Assembly: GCF_020497125.1 (NCBI RefSeq)
Contig: NW_025422889.1
Location: 50,495 to 114,494 of the forward strand
Source: Mauremys mutica
Taxonomy: Eukaryota; Chordata; Testudines; Geoemydidae
Direction: 5' to 3'
Length of the DNA stretch: 64,000 bases
Translations under genes and position numbers: made by a program
Shown: positions 1 to 10,601 of the stretch, piece after piece
How the letters are laid out: each line of letters begins with the position of its first letter
Numbering within the stretch: position 1 is the first letter of the stretch
The notes under the pieces: generated by a model
The model's database searches: none
The model's input: only the letters and a program-made list of their open reading frames with translations
Told to the model about the DNA's origin: nothing

Positions 1-435
1 CAACAGGGCTCCAAACTTGACTGAAGTCTCTAAACACTACAGTAATCCAATAGTGTATTATTGGATCTTCAAATATTACTTGTCACCCTACTGAAAAAGC
101 AGAGATGGTATATCCACATATCTTCAGCATGTGTGCTTGAAGGCTCCTTCACAAGAGTGTAGCTTGACTAAGTGTTGATTTCAGGTAATTTTACCCACAT
201 TAACATGTATTACACTATTAGAAAATGGTGGATCAGGAGGGAAAATTGTAAATCCGTGAAAAGACTAAAACAATAAGTTTATATTTGCATCAGAAAATTA
301 AAGGGAGTGTTAGGAGCTTTGAGACCAGAACAAAGCATGAATACTGAAACTAATGCTGAAGTCTAGCCTCAGGAATGGTTTAACTGTTTTTTGAAATGCA
401 AATCTGCAAATTCCTTCCATATTTGCCTTTGTGAA

Positions 436-495
436 CAGAGCCAGCTCTAGGCACCAGCACTCCGCATGTGCTTTCAAAGGGGCGGCACTCTGGCT

Positions 496-529
<34 letters not shown>

Positions 530-680
530 GTTCTGCATGTAGGGGGAGGGTTGCAGGAATGGGTGGGTTTGCAGGAAGGGGCGAGGGGTGCCGTCTTTGG
601 ATAGGGGTTTACATGACGGCTGTGGGCTGTGGGCTGTGGGTTTGGGCGTTGGAAGGGGTGAGGAGTGTGGGGGAAGGGTG
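436..680. mobile_element. Truncated hAT-type MITE, left end only
   Basis: It begins with a terminus of the form cagagccagctctaggcacc, close to the ends of the hAT elements at 37085 and 46132. A G-rich interior follows, with a TG microsatellite and short TGTGGGC repeats near 620-645. The right terminus is missing where CR1 sequence begins near 681. No coding capacity is seen. Confidence 0.55.
502..529. repeat. (TG)14 microsatellite
   Basis: A perfect TG dinucleotide run of 14 units. It makes a spurious Cys/Val reading frame. Confidence 0.95.
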
Positions 681-2500
681 AGGATCAGCTAAACCCTGAA
701 CATGTGGGCAAGACTCACCAGCCAGACATCCAGGAAAGAATTCTCTGTAGTAACTCAGATCCCACACCATCTAACATCCCATCACAAGCCATTGGGCATA
801 TTTACTGCTAGTAGTCAAAGACCAATTAATTGCCAAAATTAGGCTATCCCATTATACCATCCCCTCCATAAACTTATCAAGCTTAGTCTTGAAGCCAGAT
901 ATGTTTTTTGCCCCCACTACTCCCCCTGGAAGGCTGTTTCAGAACTTCACTCCTCTGATGGTTAGAAACCTTTGTCTAATTTTGAGTCTGAACTTCTTGA
1001 TGGCCAGTTTATATCCATTTGTTCTTGTGTCCACATTGGTACTGAGCTTAAATAATTCCTCTCCCTCCCTGGTATTTATCCCTCTGATATATTTATAGAG
1101 AGCAATCATATCTCCCCCCAGCCTTCTTTTGGTTAGGCTAAACAAGCCAAGCTCTTTGAGTCTCCTTTCATATGAGAGGTTTTCCATTCCTCGGATCAGC
1201 CTAGTAGTCCTTCTCTGAACCTGTTCCACTTAGAATTCATCCTTCCTAAACATGGGAGAGCAGAACTACACACAGTATTCCAGATGAGGTCTCACCAGTG
1301 CTTTGTATAACAGTACTAACACCTCCTTATCTTTACTGGAAATAATTTGCCTGATTCATCCCAAGACCACATTAGCTTTTTTCATGGCCATATCACATTT
1401 TCGGCTCAGTCATCCTGTGATCAACCAATACTCCGAGGTCCTTCTCCTCCGTTACTTCCAACTGACGCCTCTCCAGCTTATAACAATAGTTCTTGTTAAT
1501 CCCTAAATGCATGACCTTGCACTTTTCACTATTAAATTTCATCCTATTACTATTACTCCAGTTTACAAGGTCATCCAGATCTTCCTGTATGATATCCCGG
1601 TCCTTCTCTGTATTGGCAATACCTCCCAGCTTTGTCATCCGCAAACTTTATTAGCACATTCCCACTTTTTGTGCCAAGGTCAGGAATAAAAAGATTGATC
1701 CCAAAACCTGAGGAACTCCACTAGTAACCTCCCTCCAGCCTGACAATTCACCTTTCGGTACGGCCCATTGTAGTCTCCCCTTTAACCAGTTCTTTATCCA
1801 CCTTTCAATTTTCATATTGATCCTCCATCTTTTCCAATTTAGCTAATAATTCCCCATGTGGAACCGTATCAAACGCCTTACTGAAACTGAGGTAAATTAG
1901 ATCCACTGCAATTCCTTTGTCTAAAAAATCTGTAACCTTCTCAAAGAAGGAAATCAGGTTGGTTTGACAGGATTTACCTTTTGTAAAACCATGTTGTTTT
2001 TTGTCCCAATTACCATTGACCTCAATGTTCTTGACTACTTTTTTCCTTCAAATGTTTTTCCAAGACCTTGCATACTACAGATGTCAAACTGACAGGCCTG
2101 TAGTTGTCTGGATCACTTTTTTCCCCTTTCTTAAAGATAGGAACTATGTTAGCAATTCTCCAGTCATACGGTACAACCCCTGAGTTTACCGATTCACTAA
2201 AAATTCTTGCTAATGGACTTGCAATTTCATGTGCCAGTTCCTTTAATATTCTTTCATGAAGATTATCTGGGTCCCTGATTTCATCCAATTAAGCTGTTCG
2301 AGTTTGGCTTCTACCTCAGATGTGGTAATATCTACCTCCATATCCTCATTCCTATTTGTCATCCTACCATTATCCCAAAGCTCTTCATTAGCCTCAAAAT
2401 TACTTGATATTCCTGAACTAGTGGACATTAGCATGGATGCAGAAGGTAGCAAGTTGTTCTATCTGGTCAGCAGTAACTTTCCCCCTCAAGATCTGATTTT
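681..2500 (-). mobile_element. CR1 LINE, 5'-truncated, minus strand
   Basis: The CR1 3' UTR lies at the low-coordinate end (about 681-880). It is followed, on the minus strand, by the ORF2 C-terminal domain (939-1229), the palm (1393-1644) and the N-terminal reverse transcriptase and linker (2022-2452). The 5' boundary is uncertain and probably lies between 2452 and 2520. It faces head to head with the plus-strand CR1 that begins near 2895. It is a different subfamily: the C-terminal domains differ at many residues. Confidence 0.85.
939..2452 (-). pseudogene. CR1 ORF2 remnant (reverse transcriptase and C-terminal domain)
   Basis: Read on the minus strand from high to low coordinates, the pieces follow CR1 ORF2 order. 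First comes the linker between endonuclease and RT (MEVDITTSEVEAKLEQLN). Then RT blocks follow with VVPYDWRIANIVPIFKKG and YRPVSLTSV. The catalytic palm motif FADD falls near 1632-1643. The palm end reads NRMKFNSEKCKVMHLG, and the C-terminal domain includes RLKELGLFSLTKRRL. The parts lie in different frames with stops between them. The first frameshift falls just after FADD, where a few bases are lost. LINE RTs of this family copy their own RNA at a nicked target. This copy is dead. Confidence 0.85.
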
Positions 2501-2894
2501 TTTGATAATGATATAATCCAGGCTGGTGTTGTGTGCTGTTTCTAACTCACTTTTGATCAAATCATATCCCCTGTATGGGAGGTCTTATAAGGCAAATGAG
2601 GAGGTTGTGAATTTCTGTAGGTACACACATCATGGAGAACAGAAGACTACCAGAGGAGACATCTATTAACCTCCTAAAAGCAAAGGCAAATCCAGGTTTC
2701 TGAGACCTACATTACTCAATTATGTTTTTAAAAATGGACTGAATCTTATGTTCAGGGCACAAACTTATGTTTAAGCTGTTATGGGAATACGGTGCCATAG
2801 AGAATAGCAGAAACAAATCAGAAATAGGACCAAATGTCCCTCAAACAATGTTGCTTCTTAAATCAACAGCTCAAAAACTGTTAAGGGTTGCTAT
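2501..2894. other. Intron sequence between two head-to-head CR1 copies
   Basis: About 390 bp of unassigned sequence. No convincing repeat family, ORF or structure was seen. It may contain the unrecognised 5' edges of either flanking CR1. Confidence 0.5.
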
Positions 2895-2994
2895 AATGAG
2901 GACTGTAATCAATTGATGTCTATGGACAAGTGAAGCGGACAGAGGGCTGCAGACAGGGGAGTTTGAGAGGGAGTTTGACAGAGGGAGGCCTACA

Positions 2995-4056
2995 ATGGTT
3001 AGGAAGACTCGCAACACCTGTGCCAGCACTGCTTCTGTCTCCTCCACCTGCAACTGTAGCCAGACAGAGCACCTGAGCATGGATGCTTCTACCCAGATCC
3101 CGGTGAGGTTTTGCAGAAACTGTGATTTGCAATTCCCACTTACTGATATCCAGGCTGGGAGGACCATCCAATGTGAAAGGTGCCTGCTGGTGAAATCTCT
3201 CCTTCAGCAGGTGGGGGAGCTACAGGAGGAGGTGGCTAGGTTGAGGAGCATCCAAATCCACGAACAATTCCTGGACAGTGTCCATGTGGAGACAGCTGAG
3301 GTAGCTGTCCCAGCACACAGGACTGCTGATACACCACTGGTGGAGGAGGAGATGGCTCAGGGTGGACACTGGCAGCTGGTTACTTCTGGCAGCAGGCAGT
3401 GCACCACCCCTGCCCTGAATCCTCCTGCCGTGGTAATAGGTAACCATTATGCTCTTCTTGATACAGGAGAGAAGGAATCACCCCCTACAGCAGAGAAGGA
3501 GAAGCCTCATACCCCTAAGGCTGGGAGGTCTGCTGCCACCACTGCAAATAGGAAACGTAGGGTAGTGGTGGTTGGAGACTCTCTGCTGAGGGGGATGGAG
3601 GCACATAATTCTCGCCCTGACATTTCATCTCGTGAGGTCTGCTGCCTGCTGGGGGCCCGTATCCAAGACGTTACGGAGGCATTGTCGACTACTACCTCTG
3701 ACTACTACCCCATGCTACTCATCCATATGGGCACAAATGATACTGCAAGGTGTGACACTGAGCGGATCAAGAGTGGCTACAGGGCTCTGGGAGTATGGGT
3801 GAAGGAGTTTGGAGCACAGGTGGTATTCTCTTCGATTCTTCCTGTCAAAAGTAGGGGCCCGGGCAGAGACAGGTGCATTGTGGAGGTGAATGCCTGGCTG
3901 TGAAGATGGTGTCACCAGGAGGGATTTGGCTTCCTCGACCACGGGATGCTATTCCAGGAAGGACTGCTAGGTAGAGATAGCATTCACCTTTCGAGGAGGG
4001 GAAAGACCCTATTTGGACACAGACTGGCTAACCTAGTGAGGAGGGCTTTAAATTAG
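2995..4056 (+). pseudogene. CR1 ORF1 protein with SGNH/GDSL esterase-like domain, one internal stop
   Basis: CR1-type ORF1 proteins are LINE accessory proteins with an N-terminal nucleic-acid-binding or multimerisation part and an SGNH-hydrolase-like C-terminal domain. The first ATG at 2995 opens 302 codons. There are paired cysteines at residues 40/43 and 60/63 (CRNC and CERC, a possible zinc-binding knuckle). A Leu- and Glu-rich stretch at about 64-90 looks like a coiled coil. The esterase blocks are VVVGDSLLRG with Ser196 and MGTNDT with Asn248 and Asp249. A TGA at 3901-3903 interrupts the frame. The same frame continues as recognisable ORF1 to a TAG at 4054-4056 and includes the last catalytic block, DSIHLS, with Asp328 and His331. 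The TGA plausibly arose by CpG decay of an Arg codon (inference). Function in retrotransposition is known only from the family. Confidence 0.85.
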
Positions 4057-4222
4057 GTTCGATGGGGACAGGTGAGCAAAGCCCACAGGTAAGTAGGAAA
4101 CATGGAGACCTGGGAGATGGGTCAGAGACAAGTTTTGGTGATGCCATAATGGCAGAGAGAAAGGAGGGTCAGGGCAAAACTGGGAGGCAAGATCAAATCA
4201 GTATCTTAGATGCTTATATACA

Positions 4223-6942
4223 AATGTGAGAAGTATGGATAATAAGCAGGAAGAACTGGAAGTGCTAATAAATAAATACAACTATGACATTGTTGGCATC
4301 ACCAAAACTTGGTGGGATAATACACATGATTGGAATGTTGGTATGGATGGGTACAGCTTGCTCAGGAAGGATAGACGGGGGGGAAAGAGAGGAGGTGTTG
4401 CCTTATATTAAATTTACACACTTGGACAGAGGTGGAAATGGACATAGGAGACGGAAGTGTTGAGAGTCTCTGGGTTAGGCTAAAAGGGGTAAAAACAAGG
4501 GTGATATCATGCTAGGAGTCTACTACAGACCACCTAACCAGGTGGAAGAGGTGGATGAGGCTTTTTTAAACAGTTAACAAAATCATCCAAAGCCCAAGAT
4601 TTGGTGGTGTGGGGGGACTTCAACTATCCAGATATATACTGGGAAAGTAACACAGCAGAGCACAGACTATCCAATAAGTTCTTGGACTGCATTGCAGACA
4701 ACTTTTTATTTCAGAAGGTTGAAAAAGCTACTGGGGGGAAGCTGTTGTAGACTTGATTTTAACAAATAGGGAGGAACTCGTTGAGAATTTGGAAGTGGAA
4801 GGCAGTTTGGGTGAAAGTAATCATGAAATCATAGAGTTCACAATCCTAAGGAAGGGTAGAAGGGAGTACAGCAAAATAGAGACCATGGATTTCAGGAAGG
4901 AGGATTTTGGTAAGCTCAGAGAGCTGATAGGCAAGGTCCCATGGGAATCAAGACTGAGGGGATAAACAACTGAGGAGAGTTGGCAGTTTTTCAAAGGGAC
5001 ACTATTAAGGGCCCAAAAGCAAGCTATTCCGCTGGGTAGGAAAGATAGAAAATGTGGCAAAAGACCACCTTGGCTTAACCACAAGATCTTGCATGATCTA
5101 AAAAATAAAAAGGAGTCATATTGAAAAATAATGGAAACTAGGACAGATTACAAAGGATGAATATCGGCAAACAACACAGGAATGCAGGGGCAAGCTTAGA
5201 AAGGTGAAGGCACAAAATGAGCTCAAACTAACTACAGGGATAAAGGGAAAGAAGACGACTTTTTTTATCAATACATTAGAAGCATGAGGAAGACCAAGGA
5301 CAGGGTAGGCCCACTGCTCAGTGAGGAGGGAGAAACAGTAACAGGAAACTTGGAAATGCAGAGATGCTTAATGACTACTTTGTTTCGGTCTTGACCGAGA
5401 AGTCTGAAGGAATGCTTAACATAGTGAATGCTAATGGGAAGGGGGTAGGTTTAGAAGATAAAATAAAAAAAAAAGATCAAGTTTAAAATCACTTAGGAAA
5501 GTTAGATGCCTGCAAGTCACCGGGGCCTGATGAAATGCATCCTAGAATACTCAAGAAGCTAATAGAGGAGGTATCTGAGCCTCTACTTATTATCTTTGGA
5601 AAATCAGGGGAGACGGGAGAGTTTCCAGAAAAGTGGAAAAGGGGTAAATATAGTGCCCATCTATAAAAAGGGAAATAACAACAACCCAGGAAACTACAGA
5701 CCAATTAGTTTAACTTCTGTACCAGGGAAGATAATGGAGCAAGTAATTAAGGAAATCTGCAAACACTTGGAAGGTGATAGGGAATAGCCAGCATGGATTT
5801 GTAAAGAATAAATCATGTCAAACAAATCTTTCTTTGATAGGATAACGAGTCTTGTGGATAAGGGAGAAGCAGTGGATGTGGTATACCTAGACTTTAGTAA
5901 GGCATTTGATACGGTCTCGCATGATATTCTTATTGATAAACTAGGCAAATACAACTTAGATGGGGCCACTATAAGGTGGGTGCATAACTGGCTGGATAAC
6001 TGTACTCAGAGTAGTTATTAATGATTCCCAATCCTGCTGGAAAGGTATAACAAGTGGGGTTCCGCAGGGGTCTGTTTTGGGACCGGCTCTGTTCAATATC
6101 TTCATCAATGACTTAGATATTGGCACAGAAAGTACGCTTATTAAGTTTGCAGATGATACCAAACTGGGAGGGATTGCAACTGCTTTGGAGGACAGGGTCA
6201 TAATTCAAAATGATCTGGACAAACTGGAGAAATGGTCTGAGGTAAACAGGATGAAGTTTAACAAAGACAAATGCAAAGTGCTCCACTTAGGAAGGAACAC
6301 TCAGTTTCACACATACAGAATGCGAAGAGACATCTAGGAAGGCGTACAGCAGAAAGGGAATCAGGGGTTATAGTGGACCACAAGCTAAATGAGTCAACAG
6401 TGTGATGCTGTTGCAAAAAAAGCAAACATGAATCTTGGATGCATTCACAGGTGTGTTGTAAGACACAAGAAGTCATTCTTCCGCTCTACTCTGCGCTGGT
6501 TAGGCGCTGACTGGAGTATTGTGTCCAGTTCTGGGCACCGCATGTCAAGAAAGACGTGGAGAAACTGGAGAGGGTCTAGGGAAAAGCAACAAGAATGACT
6601 AAAGGTCTAGAGAACATGACCTGTGAAGGAAGGCTGAAAGAATTGGGTTTTCTTAGTTTGGAAAAGAGAAGACTGAGAGGGGACATGATAGCAGTTTTCA
6701 GGTATCTAAAAGGGTGTCATAAGGAGGAGGGAGAAAACTTGTTCAACTTAGCCTCTAAGGATAGAACAAGAAGCAATGGGCTTAAACTGCAGCAAGGGAG
6801 GTTTAGGTTGGACATTAGGAAAAAGTTTCTAACTGTCAGAGTGGTTAAACACTGGAATAAACTGCCTAGGGAGGTTGTGGAATCTCTATCTCTGGAGATA
6901 TTTAAGAGTAGGTTAGATAAATGTCTATCCGGGATGGTCTAG
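4223..6942 (+). pseudogene. CR1 ORF2 remnant (APE-like endonuclease, reverse transcriptase, C-terminal domain)
   Basis: ORF2 of CR1 encodes an APE-type endonuclease that nicks the target and an RT that copies the RNA in place. Visible in order: the endonuclease start NVRSMDNKQEEL; YDIVGITKTWW, where the catalytic Glu of the usual ITETWW is Lys; [10 protein letters not shown] near 4616, retaining the Asp and Asn; and [10 protein letters not shown] near 4810, where the usual SDH is SNH. The RT follows with YRPISLTSVPGK, VVYLDFSKAFDTVSHD (5881-5925), GVPQGSVLGPALFNIF and the palm FADDTKLGG (near 6148). The C-terminal domain lies at 6595-6942. At least five frameshifts or stops separate these pieces, so it is not translatable as one protein. 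The YxDD-equivalent motif is intact. Confidence 0.88.
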
Positions 6943-7026
6943 ACAGTATTTGGTCCTGCCATGAGGGCAGGGGACTGGATTCAATGACCTCCCGAGGTTC
7001 CTTCCAGTCCTAGAATCTATGAACCT

Positions 7027-7080
7027 ATAAGAAGTAATGGGCTTAAACTGCAGCTAGGGAGATTTAGGTTAGATATTAGG
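7027..7080 (+). mobile_element. CR1 3' fragment, left part, split by an LTR
   Basis: The sequence beginning agaagtaatgggcttaaact repeats the CR1 C-terminal coding region seen at 6771-6825. It breaks at 7080 and resumes at 8236 beyond the inserted LTR. The two parts together are one 5'-truncated CR1 directly abutting the near full-length copy. Confidence 0.75.
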
Positions 7081-8235
7081 TGTGACATTGCACTCTAGCA
7101 TATTTTCATAAAATCATATAATGTAACTAGAATATGCTCCAGGCAAAAGGTCTCTTGTAAGGTATCATTACAAAGCTTACAATCTACTGAGTGATCATCC
7201 TATTTTTATAAATGTTCCACTCTTGTATCTGAAACTAGAAATATGAAATATAACTCTGAGGGCCTATTGTAATTATGTAAAGTGTGGGCCATTAATGGTG
7301 GTTTGGAATCTTGAGGACTCCCATTAACCAGGACAACTGACTGCAGATGGCTCTGTTTTACCTGCAAGTCTTCCTGTATACCTGTGTGCTGGCAAGTGGG
7401 TAATGAAGTCTTACAGTGACATGTGATCATGTCACCTGAACTGGAATCCATCTTTAACCTGGTGTCTTTCCATTGAGAAGAGGGGGGTGGGAACCCAGAG
7501 AGGGGAAAAAAGATTCCCACCTTATGCAAAGATATAAAAATGGGTGGAACAGAACAAAAAGGAGAGCCATCATGAGGAATCCCCTAGCTACCACCAGAGC
7601 TGGAACAAGGGCTGTACCAGGGGAAAGGATCGTGCCCAGACTAGGAAGCCATCCAGTCTGTGAAAGAAACGTATTGAAACATCTTCCAGGGTGAGATATT
7701 ATCTGTATTCAATTGTATTACTGTATTAGGCTTTGATTTGCATGTTTTATTTTGCTTGGTAATTCACTTTGTTCTGTCTGTTACTACTTGGAACCACTTA
7801 AATCCTACTTTCTGTATTTAATAAAAATCACTTTTTACTTATTAATTAACCCAGAGTAAGTGTTAATACCTGGGAGGGCAAACAGCTGTGCATATCTCTC
7901 TATCAGTGTTATAGAGGGCAAACAATTTATTACTCTGAATAAAGCTGTATAAGCTTTATTCAGAGTAAAAGGTATTTATTTGAGTTTCGACCCCACTGGG
8001 AGTTGGGCATCTGAGTGTTAAAGACAGGAATACTTCTGTAGGCTGCTCTGAGTTAAGTCTGCAGCTTTGGGGCAAGTAATTCAGACCCTGGGTCTTTGTT
8101 GGAGCAGATGGGTGTGTCTGACTCAGCAAGACAGAGTGCTGGGGTCCCAAGCTGACAGGGAAAGCAGGGGCAGAAGTAGTTTTGGCACATTAGATGACAG
8201 CTCCCAAGCGGGGTTCTGTGATCCAACCCGTCACA
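7081..8235 (+). mobile_element. Solo LTR of an endogenous retrovirus-like element
   Basis: A 1155-bp block starting tgtgac and ending gtcaca, a perfect 6-bp terminal inverted repeat, inserted in CR1 sequence. Flanking 5-mers are ttagg (7076-7080) and ttaag (8236-8240), matching a 5-bp target duplication with one changed base. A TATA-like tataaaaa lies at 7533-7540 and a polyadenylation signal aataaa at 7820-7825, in the order U3-R-U5 on the plus strand. No gag, pol or env sequence is present. That fits recombination between two LTRs leaving one. The retrovirus class is uncertain; 5-bp duplications are common in ERVL and some Gypsy elements. Confidence 0.8.
7930..7968. repeat. Perfect 17-bp-stem hairpin in the LTR
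   Basis: Arms 7930-7946 and 7952-7968 are exact reverse complements, with a 5-base loop (gtata). The arms contain aataaag and ctttatt. It lies about 105 bp downstream of the aataaa signal, in the presumed R/U5 part of the LTR. Confidence 0.9.
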
Positions 8236-8440
8236 TTAAGAAACTTTCTAGCTATAAGGGTAGTTAAGCTCTGGAACAGGCTTTGAAGGGAGGTTGTGGA
8301 ATCCATTATTGAAAGATTTTAACAATAACTTAGACAAACACATGTCAGGGGAGGTCTCAGTTTACTAGGTCCTGCCTTGGCACAGGGGATTAAACTTGAT
8401 AACTCCTCAAGGTCTCTTCTAGCCCTACATTTCTGTGAGT
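8236..8440 (+). mobile_element. CR1 3' fragment, right part, and 3' UTR
   Basis: This continues the CR1 frame interrupted at 7080: aaactttctagctataaggg corresponds to the aaagtttctaactgtcagag of the intact copy at 6822. It ends with the CR1 3' UTR (cctcaaggtctcttctagcc) near 8440. Confidence 0.75.
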
Positions 8441-10601
8441 GTATAATTTGACTAGGGTATGGAATCATGAGAAAAGAGTGGTGGTCTCTGAGATAAGCAG
8501 GACCCAATCACTTAGGATCTTAAAAGACTATAACCAACAAATTGCATCAGGAAGCTAATACAAATCTAGTGCAGATTGTAGAGCAGAAGGTGTATTATGC
8601 ATTTTCTTCATGAAATGTTCCTCAAATGGGCTCCCATATTCTGCAAAAGCTGAAGTTTTCCAGTGGTATTAAGGCTCATCCTAAAGGAGAGGGCATTACA
8701 GCAGAAAAGGGTATTACAGCAATCCTGTCTCAAGGTGACAATGGCAGTGACCACTGGCAAAATCCACATTCACAACAAAATAATGTTGACACCCAAGTCA
8801 AGCACAGATTCATCTAAGTGGGACTAGATGTCACATGGAGAATATAACCCCTATAAGTTGCTTTGTACAACAAAATTAAGGATCAAATTATAATGGGAAA
8901 AGCCCTAGTGTATGTAGGAGTGCTTTTGTATGGCCTGTATTGCTTATTGTATTATGTCCTCATGAAGGTTCAGTAGTTAGCATCTGCCTCACAGAAATAT
9001 TGTATGTGTTTCATAAAAATAGTAATCATTAAAATAGCATATTTTTTAAATTACTGAGGCTGGAGCATATAAACTGCTGCAAAATCAAATCTGGTAAAAA
9101 CTACAGTATTCTAGAAAACTGAGGAATAAGTTAAATGCACCAAAACTCTGGTGGCAAAGGAGAATACTCATCAATTGAATAATAAAGCATCTCCAAGTAG
9201 AATTGAATAGAAAGGCCTTCTCATATGTAAATATCTCCTTAAGCAAGCACAGAGATGATTAGGAAAGTTCAACTAATTGCTACATTTTCTTTGCTGAATA
9301 TTTTACCTAAATCTATTATGCAGAATTTACAGAGGATTTGAAATATACTAGTATTTAGAATACCTATTGTCTTGTCATACATAAAGAATAGTTCAGATAT
9401 ATTAGAAAGTTAAAATCTTTGGAATAAAGTTTATGGCTATGCACTTCTTATACAGGTATAGCATGGATGCATTACAAACCGGAGATTAAGCGTATGTGCA
9501 ACATGGGTTTCATTTGTGCCTTCCAGAAACGAGATCATGAACTGACCTTAAATATATTACACTTTTTCTGCAATATATGCTTCCCTAGACAGATGGTGAA
9601 CTGGTTGCAAAGCAAGCACTGTCAGTAAAGTAAAAATTGGACTTAGTGTACTTTAAAATACTGATGATCTAGAACCTAAATTCCAGATCTGAATACACTG
9701 AGCTTTGGTTAAGCTCAATCAGGGGCCAAGCTTAATGGCTGGTCCATAACACTATCACAGACTGAACCACCAAACCTAGATGCGGTCTCCAAGGTCTCTG
9801 GGGAAGGTTGGAAACAGCTTAGCTTTCAATTTTGTGGGTCTCTACTAACAAGAGAGTAGTAGAAAACCTACTATTGATAGTTACTACAGACTAAAAAGCT
9901 TATAAATCTGAATGGTAAAATGAGGAGACAATTCAACATACAGAGAACACGAATGTACCGCACAGCATAGCATAGTAAAGACATGTAATTAAGCTAAAGT
10001 CATCTATTATACTAGAATCCTTTAATAACCATTTCAATCTTACAGTGATGTTTTAGAAGAGTTCAGAATAGAGTGAAAAGTAAATTCATATTCTTGTTCT
10101 TTTCAAATAGGAAAAAAAATAGTCTTAAGTCAGCACTGCAACTAGAAGAAGTTGATCTGCATAAATTATGTAGAGCAGGAAAGCCTTGGCTCAAATCTGT
10201 CTCCATACATTTGATTATCCCCATTAGGCTTAATGCCTCAGAAATCACAAGGGGAGCACAGACTAATACATCACTTGTCACATCCAGAAGGTAATTCAAT
10301 TAATGATTTCATAGATCCAACCCTAGTGTATGTTCAGAGTCATATGCAGAATTGGATATGGCAAATTACCTGATTCAGCATGTGTGCCGAGGGACCTATA
10401 ACAGCCAAGTGGTACACTGAATCACATTTTTGCTTGTTAATAGAAGACCAGAGGTTTTCAAACTTTTGGCTATTTTTTTCCCAAGGAAAAATATTCAGTA
10501 CAGCAGGATGACACTATAGATACAGTGGACCAGATTTAGCCTAAGTTGATGCTGGCTTTATGCCCAGGCAGCTACCCTGTGGAGTGGTAGTATTGGATTG
10601 C
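8441..10601. other. Plain AT-rich intron
   Basis: No exon, tandem repeat or clearly named transposon recognised over about 2.1 kb. Short reading frames here are random. Old decayed repeats may be present beyond what can be seen by eye. Confidence 0.6.

Larger units (their letters stand above)
2895..7026 (+). mobile_element. Near full-length CR1 LINE, plus strand
   Basis: About 4.1 kb in the order 5' UTR (about 2895-2994), ORF1 (2995-4056), ORF2 (about 4223-6942) and 3' UTR ending near 7026 with the CR1-type tail (ccttccagtcctagaatcta, then tgaacctat). Most CR1 copies in vertebrates are heavily 5'-truncated, so this length is notable. ORF1 carries one in-frame stop. ORF2 has many frameshifts, so the copy is inactive. 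It abuts another CR1 tail fragment starting at about 7027. Confidence 0.88.

Noticed and set aside
466..681. Cys/Val-rich open frame
   Set aside because: It is the translation of the (TG)14 microsatellite and a G-rich MITE remnant.
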